Notes: generated by a model from the letters alone, not told the origin. A DNA stretch of 64,000 nt from Galbibacter kalidii (GCF_026241135.1 NZ_JAPFGA010000012.1:62001-126000); one strand, 5' to 3'. Positions 18,100-27,780 are shown, counted from the stretch's first letter. Translations and numbers: made by a program.

Positions 18100-21000
18100 T
18101 GGCAGAAAAAAAGGAACATAAAGAAATCCGGAATGAAGGTGCCATTGCATACATGGCACGTAATTCGATTGCAGCCAACCTTTTGATGATTGTACTTATT
18201 GGCGCAGGTATTTGGACCATGTTCAATATTCAAAAAGAAGTATTTCCGCAATTTCAATTGGATTTTGTTGAGGTAAGTGTAGTTTATCCAGGTGCCGCAC
18301 CCGAAGAAGTTGAGCAGGGAATTTTACTTCCTGTGGAAGAAGCCATTCGGGGCATACAGGGCATTAAGGAAATAACTTCCACCGCACAAGAGGGTTCAGG
18401 TAATGTTTCTATCGAACTTATTGCCGGTACCGATAGAATGAAAACTTTTCAGGATATCGATCAGGCGGTAAATCGTATCCGTACATTTCCAGACGATATT
18501 GAAGAACCTGAAGTTGCCCTGCAAGATCAGCAGCAGGACGTAATGCAAATAGCACTGTATGGCGATATCGATTTTTGGAATTTAAGGAAACTGGCCGAGC
18601 GTCTTCGAAACCGTTTCCTAAGCAATCCTGAAATCACGCAGGTAGAATTGGGCTTTGTTCCCGACTATGAAACCCGAGTGGAAATATCCCAGCATAATCT
18701 TCAGCAATATCAGCTCACCTTAGGACAAGTAGCCAATATCATAGCTAACAGCAGTGAAGATGTTCCTGCCGGGGCAATAGAAACACAGTCCGGGGAAATC
18801 CTTCTGCGAATGCAAGAACGCAAACAATGGGCACAAGAATTTGGCGAAATTACTATCATCTCTTCCGCATCGGGAGCACAAGTGAAATTGGCCGATATTG
18901 CTACCATTACCGATGGGTTTGAAGAAACCGGGTTTCACGGACAATTCAATCAAACGCCTTCCATCGATTTAGAAATATTCCGCGTGGGCGACCAATCGCC
19001 TTTGGATATTGAAAAAACAGTCTTGCAAATCATGGAAGATTTTCAATTGCCTCCGGGAGTCAATTATCGAATAGATTCCAACCGTGCCGAAGATTACAGG
19101 GAACGCCTCTCGCTTCTTACGGAAAACGGAATCTTAGCTATTTTTATCGTTTTACTCATCTTAGGGCTCTTTTTAGAATATCGTCTTGCTTTTTGGGTCA
19201 TGGTTGGAATGACTATTTCCTTTATCGGTGGAATAATTTTCTTACCTGTGATTGGCGTTAGCATTAACATGATTTCCATGTTTGGGTTCTTGGTGGTACT
19301 GGGTATTGTTGTAGATGATGCCATTGTAGTAGGAGAAAATGTTTATGAATATCGCCAACAAGGTTTAAGTCCTATAAAAGCTGCTATCGAAGGAACAAAA
19401 GACATTTCAAAACCCGTTATTTTCAGCATTATAACCACAATTATAGCTTTTGTACCCTTGCTTTTTATGCCCGGTGAAACCGGAAAGTTTTGGTGGCCCT
19501 TACCGGTTGTGGTTATTGTAATTCTGGCGGTGTCCTTGTTGGAAGCATTATTTATTCTTCCCTCTCATTTAGCGCATTTAAAAAGAAAAAAGAAAAAAGG
19601 ATGGTTGTTAAAACTGGAAAATTGGCAAGAAAAGTTTGCCCGTGGCTTTAATAAGATAATTGATAAACACTATCGTCCGTTTTTAGATAAATGCTTAAAA
19701 TTCAGGTACATCACCTTAAGTACAGCTATTGCTATTCTCCTTGTGGTGGGAGGCTATGGTTATAGCGATCATATGGGGATGATTATGATGCCGGAAGTAG
19801 CAGCAGATGAAATTGAAGCCGGAGTGAGATTACCTGAAGGAACTACACCCGACCAAGCAGCAGTCGTAGCCGAAGAAGTTACAGCAGCAACCCAGCAAAT
19901 GTTTGATGAACACAACTTATATGAAGTAGCTGAAGGAATAAAAACCAATGTTCGGGGACAAAATTTTATTGATGTGGAAATTGTAATGCTACCACCGGAT
20001 AAACGCAGTACCACAGCCAGGGAAGTTATTGAGTTATGGCGCGATAATATTGGGGATATTAGCGGGGTAGATCAAATTACCTTTGAGGCAGAACGAGGCC
20101 CCGGAGGATTCCAACAAGCCATTAGTGTGGATTTAAGTCATAGCCAAATAGATGTGTTGGAACATGCCAGTGAAGCATTTGTTGAAAAGATGCAGGCATT
20201 TGAAAATACACGCGATGTGAATGATAATTTTAACAAAGGAAAACAACAATATGATTTTAAGCTTTTGCCTGCAGGAAGAAACCTGGGATTAACTTCTTCC
20301 GAAGTTGGGCGTCAGGTGCGTAATGCTTTCTTTGGTGCTTTATCCATGCGACAATTACGAACTATCAACGAAATAGAAATAAGAGTAAAACTTCCATTAG
20401 AAGAACGCAAAGACCTTCTGCATTTGGAAAACTTCCTTATCCGTACACAAGACAGCATTGAAGTTCCTTTGCTCGATATCGTTGAAGTTACGCAACAAGA
20501 AGCATTCACCAGCATAAACCGAAGAGATGGAAGACGTGTAGTAACTGTGGGAATGGATACTGAACCCGCTAATGCAGTAGGCAGGGTAATGAAGCGAATT
20601 AACGAAGAGGTATTGCCTCAACTACGTGCCGATTATCCCGGACTAACATGGTCTTTTGAAGGTAGCCAAGCCGATATGCGGGAATCTACAAACACTTTAT
20701 GGAGCGGATTCATGATAGCCATGATGATTATATATGCACTATTAGCAGTAGCATTTGGAAGTTATATACAACCTCTGGTGGTTATGATGGCTATTCCTTT
20801 TGGAATTGTTGGGGCCGTAATTGGACACATTTTATTAGGATATGATCTCTCTTTGGTTAGCTTAATGGGTGTAATTGCACTTTCCGGAGTAGTGGTAAAC
20901 GATTCGTTGATTATGATTGATTATGCCAATAAGAAACGAAAAAAAGGGGCTTCTATTTATGAATCTATTCACGAAGCTGGTCTCCGTAGGTTTCGACCTA

Positions 21001-21230
21001 TCATGTTGACCACACTGACCACTTTTGGTGGATTGACCCCAATCATTTTGGAAACTTCAAGTCAAGCCTTTTATTTGATCCCCATGGCAATATCCCTGGG
21101 CTTCGGAATTGTTTTTGCCACTTCCATTATCCTAGTCATCGTGCCTTGCTTGTACCTTATTCTCGAAGATGCCCGATTGGTATTTCAAAAAGGGGAAACG
21201 GTCACACGGGATGCTACAGTTTTAGAATAA
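18099..21230 (+). CDS. RND-family efflux permease
   Basis: 1043 residues, the length of a typical RND pump. Twelve membrane helices and two large periplasmic loops are expected; the first helix is at about 25-45 ([17 protein letters not shown]). The loop begins [22 protein letters not shown], a Bacteroidota/HAE1-like signature. The proton-relay pair Asp-Asp is seen in [18 protein letters not shown] in helix 4, and [18 protein letters not shown] marks the following helices. The second half repeats the pattern ([21 protein letters not shown]). It pumps small molecules out of the inner leaflet/periplasm, energised by protons; the substrate is unknown. Last gene of the three-gene operon, followed by a palindromic repeat. 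Confidence 0.93.
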   Translation: MAEKKEHKEIRNEGAIAYMARNSIAANLLMIVLIGAGIWTMFNIQKEVFPQFQLDFVEVSVVYPGAAPEEVEQGILLPVEEAIRGIQGIKEITSTAQEGSGNVSIELIAGTDRMKTFQDIDQAVNRIRTFPDDIEEPEVALQDQQQDVMQIALYGDIDFWNLRKLAERLRNRFLSNPEITQVELGFVPDYETRVEISQHNLQQYQLTLGQVANIIANSSEDVPAGAIETQSGEILLRMQERKQWAQEFGEITIISSASGAQVKLADIATITDGFEETGFHGQFNQTPSIDLEIFRVGDQSPLDIEKTVLQIMEDFQLPPGVNYRIDSNRAEDYRERLSLLTENGILAIFIVLLILGLFLEYRLAFWVMVGMTISFIGGIIFLPVIGVSINMISMFGFLVVLGIVVDDAIVVGENVYEYRQQGLSPIKAAIEGTKDISKPVIFSIITTIIAFVPLLFMPGETGKFWWPLPVVVIVILAVSLLEALFILPSHLAHLKRKKKKGWLLKLENWQEKFARGFNKIIDKHYRPFLDKCLKFRYITLSTAIAILLVVGGYGYSDHMGMIMMPEVAADEIEAGVRLPEGTTPDQAAVVAEEVTAATQQMFDEHNLYEVAEGIKTNVRGQNFIDVEIVMLPPDKRSTTAREVIELWRDNIGDISGVDQITFEAERGPGGFQQAISVDLSHSQIDVLEHASEAFVEKMQAFENTRDVNDNFNKGKQQYDFKLLPAGRNLGLTSSEVGRQVRNAFFGALSMRQLRTINEIEIRVKLPLEERKDLLHLENFLIRTQDSIEVPLLDIVEVTQQEAFTSINRRDGRRVVTVGMDTEPANAVGRVMKRINEEVLPQLRADYPGLTWSFEGSQADMRESTNTLWSGFMIAMMIIYALLAVAFGSYIQPLVVMMAIPFGIVGAVIGHILLGYDLSLVSLMGVIALSGVVVNDSLIMIDYANKKRKKGASIYESIHEAGLRRFRPIMLTTLTTFGGLTPIILETSSQAFYLIPMAISLGFGIVFATSIILVIVPCLYLILEDARLVFQKGETVTRDATVLE

Positions 21231-21234
21231 AAAA

Positions 21235-21363
21235 AGGGTGTCGAAAAAGACTATTTTTACACAAATTGTCAGTCTGAGCTTGTCGAAGACGATTTGATTT
21301 TTGTTACATTACACTTCGACAGGCTCAGTGTGACATAGGCTTTCAAATCTTTTTAGACACCCT
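21235..21363. repeat. palindromic repeat element, type 1, copy 2
   Basis: 129 bases with terminal inverted repeats (AGGGTGTCGAAAAAGA at 21235 against TCTTTTTAGACACCCT ending at 21363; 15 of 16 pair). The internal arms GTCAGTCTGAGCTTGTCGAA and its complement CTTCGACAGGCTCAGTGTGA match those at 4291-4433. It lies 5 bases after the efflux operon stop and 28 bases from the convergent DUF2911 gene, where it could also end transcription. Confidence 0.82.
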
Positions 21364-21390
21364 CTTATGAACTCGTTTAAAAAAGAGCAA

Positions 21391-22236
21391 TTACATAGCG
21401 CCCCATTCTTTTAAAGATTTTTTATTGAGCTCGACATAATCCTGATTTCCAGCTTTTTCTGCTGCTGCCATGGATTCTTTAGCCGTTTTAATCGCTTCTT
21501 TTTTATTGCCTCTTGCTGCCTGGATCAATGATTTTTGACGCAACATCCAAAAAGGAACTCCATTTTGCATGCTTATGGCCTTATCAATCCACTCTTGTGC
21601 TTGATCCAAGTCTTTATCCGATTGCAAATAATACACTGCCGAAGAGTAATAATCTCCTGCACTAGGACCATTCATTACCTTCTCGATACTCGCCAAGGCT
21701 TTTTCAGAAGTCGGTACCTCAAAAGGAACGCCTACATAGGTTTTTTCCCAAAAAATCCCTATAGATGCACCGTCGTTTGACAGATTGTCAATATCCATAG
21801 TAAAGGTTTCCACATCAAAAGGAAGGTTAAAAGTTTCAGCCGTAACTTTGGCCGCTACTTTACTATCGTCCCACTCCTGTGGATTTCCCCAATTGTCGGT
21901 AGCAGTATAAAAATATACTTCCCAACTTTCTTTTCCCGGTTTGGTATAGATGGCATAAGCTCCTTTTTTCAACTCCTTACCTCCTATTTTTACATCATCA
22001 CTAAAAGTAATTACCGTATTTTCGTTGGCTCCGGTTCTCCATATTGCATCATAGGGAACCAAATCGCCAAAAATAGTTCTTCCACGCATAGACGGACGTG
22101 AATAATCAATTGTAACTTCCGTCAAGCCCACCTCCTGTGTCAATTTTGCTGAAGGACTGGGTTGTGGTGTTTCAACTTGTGCATTTGCTGTAAAGGATGC
22201 CAATACAACACATGCTGATAAAATTAGTTTTTTCAT
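21391..22236 (-). CDS. exported DUF2911 protein with TPR-like C-terminus
   Basis: 281 residues. Signal peptide MKKLILSACVVLASFTANA is cut after Ala 19. The DUF2911 domain spans about residues 25-175 and shows its usual signature: VTIDYSRPSMRGRTIFG, a dGDLVPYDAIWRTGANE core, and YAIYTKPGKESWEVYF. The C-terminal 100 residues are helical with tetratricopeptide character (DQAQEWIDKAISMQNG...KKEAIKTAKESMAAAEKAGNQ). DUF2911 proteins are common in Bacteroidota, exported to the periplasm or beyond, and have no established function. It stands alone, convergent with the efflux operon. (Only parts of motifs are given.). Confidence 0.88.
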   Translation of the reverse strand: MKKLILSACVVLASFTANAQVETPQPSPSAKLTQEVGLTEVTIDYSRPSMRGRTIFGDLVPYDAIWRTGANENTVITFSDDVKIGGKELKKGAYAIYTKPGKESWEVYFYTATDNWGNPQEWDDSKVAAKVTAETFNLPFDVETFTMDIDNLSNDGASIGIFWEKTYVGVPFEVPTSEKALASIEKVMNGPSAGDYYSSAVYYLQSDKDLDQAQEWIDKAISMQNGVPFWMLRQKSLIQAARGNKKEAIKTAKESMAAAEKAGNQDYVELNKKSLKEWGAM

Positions 22237-22260
22237 TTGTTCTTTTTTTAAATAGGTTAG

Positions 22261-22284
22261 ACCTGCCTATGCCGGCAGGCAGGT
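22261..22284. repeat. short GC-rich palindrome upstream of the DUF2911 gene
   Basis: ACCTGCC and GGCAGGT arms (22261-22267 and 22278-22284) enclose TGCCGGCA. It belongs to the same loose class of REP-like hairpins as the perfect palindrome at 62512-62533. Confidence 0.6.
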
Positions 22285-22427
22285 GGAATTACTCTCGTTA
22301 TTCCATTTTAGTTCAATAAATTAATTTATGCGCTAACGAATTTACGGAAAATAGATTAGTTAAATAACCAGAATGTTATAATGATTAGATTTTTAACACT
22401 AAGTTTTTTCTGAATATCCTTCAGCCT

Positions 22428-22769
22428 TTATTTCTTAGATGATTTTGCTTTGTCATTGAAACTCAAACACAATTCAACCCAAAATTCAAAATCTTTGTTA
22501 TTCTTAAACCCTATCAGTTCAACATAACAATACCCTTCATACTCCCTCCCCTTCATTATCACAGGCATATAACCTCTTTTTTTGGCTATGTCTTGTGTTA
22601 ATTTAGGGTCAAAACGACACATTAAGTTTTCTCCGCTTACGTTAACGCACATTTTTCCGTTTACCATAAAAGCAAGTCCGCCAAACATTTTCTTTTCCTC
22701 AACTTTGAGGTTGGGGAATTTCACAAGGTATTCTCTTATCCGGTCTGCAAGTTTTGTATCGTAAGCCAT
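22428..22769 (-). CDS. TfoX N-terminal domain protein
   Basis: 113 residues from the ATG at 22769. The frame is open to an ATG at 22886, but the extra 39 residues are translated repeat-like DNA and lack family resemblance. The single domain matches the N-terminal domain of TfoX/Sxy: RIREYLVKFPNLKVEEKKMFGG, then AFMVNGKMCVNVSGENLMCR, then the C-terminal helix. In gammaproteobacteria TfoX controls competence, but stand-alone N-domain proteins are widespread and uncharacterised, so no competence role is claimed. A basic tail ends the protein (KAKSSKK). No partner gene is evident. (Motifs abbreviated.). Confidence 0.82.
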   Translation of the reverse strand: MAYDTKLADRIREYLVKFPNLKVEEKKMFGGLAFMVNGKMCVNVSGENLMCRFDPKLTQDIAKKRGYMPVIMKGREYEGYCYVELIGFKNNKDFEFWVELCLSFNDKAKSSKK

Positions 22770-22907
22770 TTTTCTTTTGTACTGCTTTGGAAAGATAAAT
22801 GTATTAAAAATTAATTGTAAACTACCTTTTGAATCCTCCCTGTCTCGGACGGGAGAGTTAGGTCGGGATGATTTTTCAAACCCCATGTTATGAAATCTTA
22901 TGTCAAC

Positions 22908-22940
22908 AAAAAAAGGCCGCCTCTTTCGAGACAGCCTTTT
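22908..22940 (-). terminator. intrinsic terminator after rpsA
   Basis: In minus-strand RNA, AAAAGGCUGUCUC pairs with GAGGCGGCCUUUU around a GAAA tetraloop, followed by U residues. It lies 24 bases after the rpsA stop. Confidence 0.88.
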
Positions 22941-22963
22941 GCTTTTAAATGAACGGTGAAGAA

Positions 22964-24799
22964 TTATTTTTTCTTCCCTTCCATTTTATCTTTCAATGCT
23001 TGTAGCTCTGCATTAGCATCTCCAAGCGTAGTTTTCTCTGCTTGGTTGCTACGTTTTGCAGCCGCTTTTACATTTTTCTCTTCTTCTTCTTTGAAGATCG
23101 CTGTGTGAGAAGCTACAACTCTTTTGAATTCTTTGTTGAACTCAATGATTTTAAAGTCTGCTGATTCTCCTTTTTTCAGTTTCTTGCCATCTTCTTTCTC
23201 TAAATGACGAGAAGGAACAAAAGCAACGATATCTTCGTTGAAATCTATAGTTGCTCCTTTGTCAACAATCTCAGCGATTTCCGCAGTGTGAACGGTACCT
23301 TCAGCAAATTCTGTTTCGTACTTGTCCCATGGGTTCTCTGTAGTTTGTTTATGACCAAGGCTTAACTTACGTCCTTCAACATCCAATTCCAATACTTCTA
23401 CTTCCAGTTTGTCCCCTACGTTTACAAACTCAGATGGGTGTTTGATTTTCTTAGTCCAAGAAAGGTCAGAGATGTAAATCAATCCGTCGATTCCTTCTTC
23501 CAATTCTACAAACACACCAAAGTTGGTGAAGTTACGAACGATTCCTGTGTGTTTAGAACCTACAGGATATTTAGAAGTAATGTCTGTCCATGGATCAGGC
23601 GTCAATTGTTTGATACCAAGTGACATTTTACGCTCTTCGCGGTCTAGAGTAAGGATCACTGCTTCTACTTCGTCTCCAACTTTTACGAAATCCTGAGCGG
23701 AACGCAAGTGAGTTGACCAAGACATTTCAGAAACGTGGATCAATCCTTCAACACCGTCGGCTACTTCGATAAACGCACCGTAGTCTGCTATAACAACTAC
23801 TTTACCTTTTACTTTATCACCGATCTTAACTTCTTCACCAAGGGCTTCCCAAGGATGCTTCTGTAATTGTTTAAGACCTAATTGGATTCTTGATTTGTTA
23901 TCATCAAAGTCAAGGATCACAACGTTTAATTTCTGATCAAGCTCTACCACTTCGTTCGGGTGGTTGATACGTGACCAAGAAAGGTCTGTAATGTGGATTA
24001 AACCATCTACGCCACCAAGGTCGATGAACACCCCGTATGAAGTGATGTTCTTAACGGTACCTTCAAGTACCTGACCTTTTTCAAGCTGTCCGATGATTTC
24101 TTTTTTCTGTTCTTCGATATCAGCCTCGATAAGTGCTTTGTGAGATACCACAACGTTTTTGAATTCGTGATTGATCTTAACCACTTTGAATTCCATTGTT
24201 TTTCCTACGTAAGCATCATAATCACGGATAGGCTTCACATCTATTTGAGATCCCGGTAAGAACGCTTCGATACCGAATACATCTACGATCATACCTCCTT
24301 TGGTTCTGCATTTTACAAAACCATTTACGATCTCTCCTTTATCGTGGGCGTCATTTACTCGATCCCAAGCCTTAATAGTTCTGGCTTTACGGTGAGATAA
24401 TACCAACTGCCCTGTTTTATCTTCGCGAACGTCGATTAAAACTTCAACTTTGTCTCCAACCTTAAGGTTTGGATTGTAACGAAACTCGTTTAAAGAGATT
24501 ACACCTTCAGACTTTGCGTTGATATCAATAATCGCCTCTCTGTCTGTCAAGTGAACTACGGTTCCTTCTACAACTTCCTCGTCTGCCGTATCTACAAAAT
24601 TCTCTTCAACAAGATTTTCGAATTCTTTTAATTTTGAATCTTCAACCTGCTCAATACCTTCTTCGTATCGGTGCCAGTTGAAATTCTCAAGAAACTCTTC
24701 CGGAGAAACAGTTTCTTTTACTTCTTGTTTTGCTTCAGCAGCCTTTGTTTCCTCAGCCTGCTTCGTAGCTTTTTCTTTTTTTTCTTTAGTTTCAGCCAT
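22964..24799 (-). CDS. rpsA: 30S ribosomal protein S1
   Basis: 611 residues. It binds mRNA at the ribosome and helps load messages, which matters in Bacteroidota where Shine-Dalgarno sequences are rare. After an acidic Ala/Glu/Lys-rich N-terminal extension (residues 1-60) there are six S1/OB-fold repeats. Repeats 3-5 carry the clear signature VKNITSYGVFIDLGGVDGLIHITDLSW, with variants GAFIEVADGVEGLIHVSEMSW and FGVFVELEEGIDGLIYISDLSW. The first and last repeats are more divergent. The C-terminus is Lys-rich (LQALKDKMEGKKK). Length is normal for the Bacteroidota form. A consensus promoter lies 124 bases upstream and a terminator directly downstream, so the gene is monocistronic. (Motifs partly abbreviated; repeats lie at roughly 65-135, 150-220, 235-305, 320-390, 405-475 and 490-560.). 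Confidence 0.96.
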   Translation of the reverse strand: MAETKEKKEKATKQAEETKAAEAKQEVKETVSPEEFLENFNWHRYEEGIEQVEDSKLKEFENLVEENFVDTADEEVVEGTVVHLTDREAIIDINAKSEGVISLNEFRYNPNLKVGDKVEVLIDVREDKTGQLVLSHRKARTIKAWDRVNDAHDKGEIVNGFVKCRTKGGMIVDVFGIEAFLPGSQIDVKPIRDYDAYVGKTMEFKVVKINHEFKNVVVSHKALIEADIEEQKKEIIGQLEKGQVLEGTVKNITSYGVFIDLGGVDGLIHITDLSWSRINHPNEVVELDQKLNVVILDFDDNKSRIQLGLKQLQKHPWEALGEEVKIGDKVKGKVVVIADYGAFIEVADGVEGLIHVSEMSWSTHLRSAQDFVKVGDEVEAVILTLDREERKMSLGIKQLTPDPWTDITSKYPVGSKHTGIVRNFTNFGVFVELEEGIDGLIYISDLSWTKKIKHPSEFVNVGDKLEVEVLELDVEGRKLSLGHKQTTENPWDKYETEFAEGTVHTAEIAEIVDKGATIDFNEDIVAFVPSRHLEKEDGKKLKKGESADFKIIEFNKEFKRVVASHTAIFKEEEEKNVKAAAKRSNQAEKTTLGDANAELQALKDKMEGKKK

Positions 24800-24922
24800 C
24801 TGCTGATAAAAATTTGTATTCTGTGTTAAATCAAGAGGTTAGCAACAATTAACAACAGAAGATTGTTTTTAAAATAATTGATCTTCAATCCCTTTTCCCC
24901 CTTGGGGTTGCAAAAAGGAGTG

Positions 24923-24954
24923 CAAATTTATGATTATAATATTTGATTTACAAA
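24923..24954 (-). promoter_or_regulatory. rpsA promoter, Bacteroidota type
   Basis: On the minus strand TTTG (24954-24951), a 20-base spacer, and TAAATTTG (24930-24923) match the Bacteroidota sigma-70 consensus TTTG / TAnnTTTG exactly. The predicted start is near 24917, leaving an untranslated leader of about 118 bases before the rpsA ATG. Confidence 0.75.
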
Positions 24955-25067
24955 TAATTAGAACTTAAAAGTTGGTTTAAAGTATGTTGTTGACAAGTGT
25001 TGATTGTTTTTCGACATAAGATTTCAAGACTTAGGACGTAGGAAACAATATTGTCTAAAGCTCAATT

Positions 25068-26066
25068 TTACCTTTCCCCAACCCAATGTGGATAAATCAT
25101 AGGTTGTTTGCTTATTTGATTCAGTTCCTCAAAATCTTTTTCAGGAAGGGACCAGTCAACGGCTTCCAGGTTATCTATCAGTTGTTTTTCATTTCGGGCA
25201 CCTATTACGATATTGGAAACTGTTGCGTTTTGAAGCAACCAGTTAATAGCAACTTGCGGAATACTTTTGTTGTTTTCATTTGCAATTCGCTCCAAAACTT
25301 CAACCACATCAAAAATCAGTTCTTCATTAACAGGAGGAGCCCCCACATCACCACCGGATTTTATCCTACCATCTTCCGTAGCTTTATTCCGTTTGATTTT
25401 TCCGGTTAAGCGACCCCAACCAAGTGGACTCCACACCATAAGTCCCATGTTTTGATCCTGCAAAAGCGACATTAATTCTTGCTCATAATCCCTACCAATC
25501 AATGAATAATATCCTTGATATACAATATACTTTTCCAGATTTAATTTTTCAGAAACGGAAAGGGACTTCATTAATTGCCATGCCGCAAAATTGGAACAAC
25601 CAATGTAACGCACTTTTCCGCTCGAAACCATATTATCCAAGGTTCTCAAGGTTTCCTCGATAGGAGTATCCTTGTCGAATCCGTGCATGAAATACAAATC
25701 AATATAATCGGTTTGCAATCGCTTTAAGCTGTCGTCCAAAGCTTTGGTTAAATGAAAACGGGAAGAGCCTTTATCATTCACACCACCACCCATTTGAAAT
25801 GTAGCTTTAGTAGAAATAATAGTTTCCTGTCTTCTGCCTTTTAGAGCTTCTCCCAGTACAGCTTCAGAATCACCTTGTGAATAAACATTGGCTGTATCGA
25901 AGAAATTTACGTCGTGTTCTAAACAAATATCTATGAGACGGGAAGCTTCCTTGACATCTGTTTTTCCCCATTTCCCGAAAAACTCATTCGTACCGGCAAA
26001 AGTAGCAGTACCATAACTGAGCACAGGGACTTTCAATCCTGAGTTTCCTAAATTTTTAAATTTCAT
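25068..26066 (-). CDS. aldo/keto reductase
   Basis: 332 residues, NADPH-dependent (beta/alpha)8 oxidoreductase. The tetrad is visible: Asp and Tyr in FFDTANVYSQGDSE, Lys in IISTKATF, His in LYFMHGFDKDTP. The C-terminal NADPH-binding block is VIGARNEKQLIDNL. The YIGCSNFAAWQL and WSPLGWGRLTGK segments place it with the YdjG/YghZ-like (AKR11/12-type) enzymes that reduce small aldehydes or methylglyoxal. The actual substrate is unknown. It is preceded (upstream on the minus strand) by a repeat-containing gap and a Crp-like regulator gene; cotranscription with that regulator is unlikely across 251 bases holding a repeat. Confidence 0.92.
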   Translation of the reverse strand: MKFKNLGNSGLKVPVLSYGTATFAGTNEFFGKWGKTDVKEASRLIDICLEHDVNFFDTANVYSQGDSEAVLGEALKGRRQETIISTKATFQMGGGVNDKGSSRFHLTKALDDSLKRLQTDYIDLYFMHGFDKDTPIEETLRTLDNMVSSGKVRYIGCSNFAAWQLMKSLSVSEKLNLEKYIVYQGYYSLIGRDYEQELMSLLQDQNMGLMVWSPLGWGRLTGKIKRNKATEDGRIKSGGDVGAPPVNEELIFDVVEVLERIANENNKSIPQVAINWLLQNATVSNIVIGARNEKQLIDNLEAVDWSLPEKDFEELNQISKQPMIYPHWVGER

Positions 26067-26080
26067 AATTTTCCTTTTTT

Positions 26081-26225
26081 AATCCCACTAAGTGGGTTTA
26101 ACCTGACTGCCGTCAGGCAAGTTTCCCCGATGCTCTGCATCGAAATGAGTTAAGGTTTATTCGTTTGAATACTTCGTGGGCCTGCCTCTGTCGGCAGACA
26201 GGCTTACCCCCGAGGTAGTTGATTT
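26081..26225 (+). repeat. hairpin repeat family H, longest copy
   Basis: 145 bases containing three potential hairpins: CCTGAC-TGCC-GTCAGG (near 26102), CGATGC-TCT-GCATCG (near 26129) and GCCTG...CAGGC (near 26180-26203). The outer segment begins AATCCCACTAAGTGGG, itself a small palindrome, and ends GAGGTAGTTGATTT. Related copies are at 13345-13460 (minus), 28486-28524 (minus, internally deleted) and 36921-37020 (plus, decayed). No open frame is present. Confidence 0.82.
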
Positions 26226-26317
26226 CTAAATAAACTTTACAGAGCAAAACTATGGTGAATCAAACAGGAAATACAGGACAATTGTCACAGATATGATGTG
26301 AGATTTATCACACTAAT

Positions 26318-26881
26318 TCAAGGGGTAAACCGACTCAAGGTTTCCCTACTAACCCCTAAAAAAGAAGCTATCATTACTTTGGGAACGCGTTGGATAAGCA
26401 TTGGATCTTGTTCCAAAAGATTGTGATATCGGTCTTGAGCTTTGCTGCTAATAAAGCAAAGTACTCTCTTTTGCAGGGCAATGTAACCTGCTGTGGTCTT
26501 AACATGGAAAAAGTGTTCCATTTTGGGGAGTTCTTGACAAAGTTTAAGTTTGCTCTCCAATGTTATGACATAAGTCGTGGTATCTTCCAAACAATCAATG
26601 GTAAACTTGGAATTGGTTCCATTGTGAAAAGCTTCTAAATCGGTAATCCACCAATTTTCCATAGCAAATTGCATAATATGTTCTTTGCCATCGGAAGTGA
26701 TTCTTGCAGATTTCATCAGCCCCTTCAGAATAAAAAAATTATACTTTACCAGATCATCCTGATGCACTACAATTTGATGCTTTTTGAATGTTTTTGGTAT
26801 GAAATGTGGTAAAACACGAGCAAACTCATCATCAGTAAGCTGAACAATTTCTTCTATATGTGCTCTAAGGATTTCTTTCAT
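26318..26881 (-). CDS. Crp/Fnr-family transcriptional regulator
   Basis: 187 residues. Residues 10-120 form a cyclic-nucleotide-binding beta-barrel (HQIVVHQDDLVKYNFFILKG and HIMQFAMENWWITDLEAF). The C-terminal helix-turn-helix is compact and ends VMIASFLGVSRETLSRF, the recognition helix of the Bacteroidota Crp-like group. The Arg and Glu residues that bind cAMP in E. coli Crp are not evident, so the ligand is probably different or absent. The target is unknown. Its position upstream of the aldo/keto reductase on the same strand makes that gene a candidate target, but this is only proximity. Confidence 0.88.
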   Translation of the reverse strand: MKEILRAHIEEIVQLTDDEFARVLPHFIPKTFKKHQIVVHQDDLVKYNFFILKGLMKSARITSDGKEHIMQFAMENWWITDLEAFHNGTNSKFTIDCLEDTTTYVITLESKLKLCQELPKMEHFFHVKTTAGYIALQKRVLCFISSKAQDRYHNLLEQDPMLIQRVPKVMIASFLGVSRETLSRFTP

Positions 26882-26913
26882 TAAATTTTGAAGTTGGTTT
26901 TAAAAAACCATTG

Positions 26914-27216
26914 TCAACCATCAGCTTCCCCTTCAATTTGTTCAAAAATATCTACAAGAATGCAGGCTTCACTTTTTGGTACAATTCCGTATTCAGATTT
27001 AATTTTTTTTAGGATTTCATCGTTTTCCAAATCAAAAAGAAACTCTGAATCAAAATCATATAAAGAGCTTTCATCCGAGACAAAGCAATCGTAAAAATCA
27101 ATTCCAATGATCTTATCAAAAAAATCAACCGCAATATGTTCGTACTTTCCAATTCGGTCAGTTTCTGAAAACTCTATTTTCTTTGGCTTGGATGTTGCTT
27201 TTCTCCACTTTTTCAT
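26914..27216 (-). CDS. small acidic protein of unknown function
   Basis: 100 residues. The N-terminus is basic (MKKWRKATSKPKKIEFSE) and the rest strongly acidic (DESSLYDFDSEFLFDLENDEILKK is the densest stretch, abbreviated DFDSEFLFDLENDE). No signal peptide, membrane segment or known motif. It starts 9 bases after the M23 peptidase stop on the same strand, so the two may share a transcript. It could be a cytoplasmic regulator or an immunity-like protein, but the sequence does not say. Confidence 0.6.
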   Translation of the reverse strand: MKKWRKATSKPKKIEFSETDRIGKYEHIAVDFFDKIIGIDFYDCFVSDESSLYDFDSEFLFDLENDEILKKIKSEYGIVPKSEACILVDIFEQIEGEADG

Positions 27217-27225
27217 AGAGTTGTT

Positions 27226-27738
27226 TTAGTTTTCAAAATATTCAATCGGATTCAAGTAAAACATTTTTTTCCAACCTTGTTTGTCAGAGTCGATTCTCCA
27301 AAAATATGGAATCAAAGTTAAAATAGCATAGTGCAGATGAGGCGATTTTCCGACTGCGTTTCCACTTGCCCCCACAGTTCCTATGATTGTTTCATGATCG
27401 ACAAGAGATAAAGTCGAGGTGTTTAATTCGTCCATATGTGCATAGTAATGCAATCTCCACTTTGGACCAAGAACCAAAGCTATATTTCCACCCACTGCTA
27501 TTTTTCCCGAATATAAAGTCAATCCGGCTGTAGCAGCGTTGATTTCAGTTCCTTTTTCTGCAAAAACGTCAACTCCTTTATGGGTTACTGATTTTCCCCA
27601 AGGGAAATACCAAAACGATTTTGAATTGTAATCCGATTTAGTTGCTTTATTCACCGGCATTTTTAAATTCTGAGGAATTAAAAAACCGATAATAAGGATT
27701 ACCAATAAAAAGAGTAATATATTTTTTTGTTTTTTCAA
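27226..27738 (-). CDS. M23-family zinc metallopeptidase, membrane-anchored
   Basis: 170 residues. One N-terminal hydrophobic segment (residues 7-22) acts as uncleaved anchor or signal. The LytM/M23 domain fills the rest. Zinc ligands appear in order: His 53 and Asp 57 in THKGVDVF, and the HLH motif near residue 132 (SPHLHYAI), with YYAHMDEL giving the catalytic His. All four key positions are present, so it should be an active peptidoglycan endopeptidase (cutting the peptide cross-bridge) in the periplasm. It is shorter than usual because it lacks LysM or coiled-coil arms. Its neighbour downstream is a small acidic protein. Confidence 0.88.
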   Translation of the reverse strand: MKKQKNILLFLLVILIIGFLIPQNLKMPVNKATKSDYNSKSFWYFPWGKSVTHKGVDVFAEKGTEINAATAGLTLYSGKIAVGGNIALVLGPKWRLHYYAHMDELNTSTLSLVDHETIIGTVGASGNAVGKSPHLHYAILTLIPYFWRIDSDKQGWKKMFYLNPIEYFEN

Positions 27739-27764
27739 TTAAGGTTTTTGGAATTTGATGCTTG

Positions 27765-27780
27765 TCCCGAAGCTTCGGGA
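27765..27780. repeat. 16-base perfect palindrome
   Basis: TCCCGAAGCTTCGGGA lies in the gap between the HepT gene and the M23 gene. A related sequence with mismatches is at 6109-6124. Confidence 0.6.
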
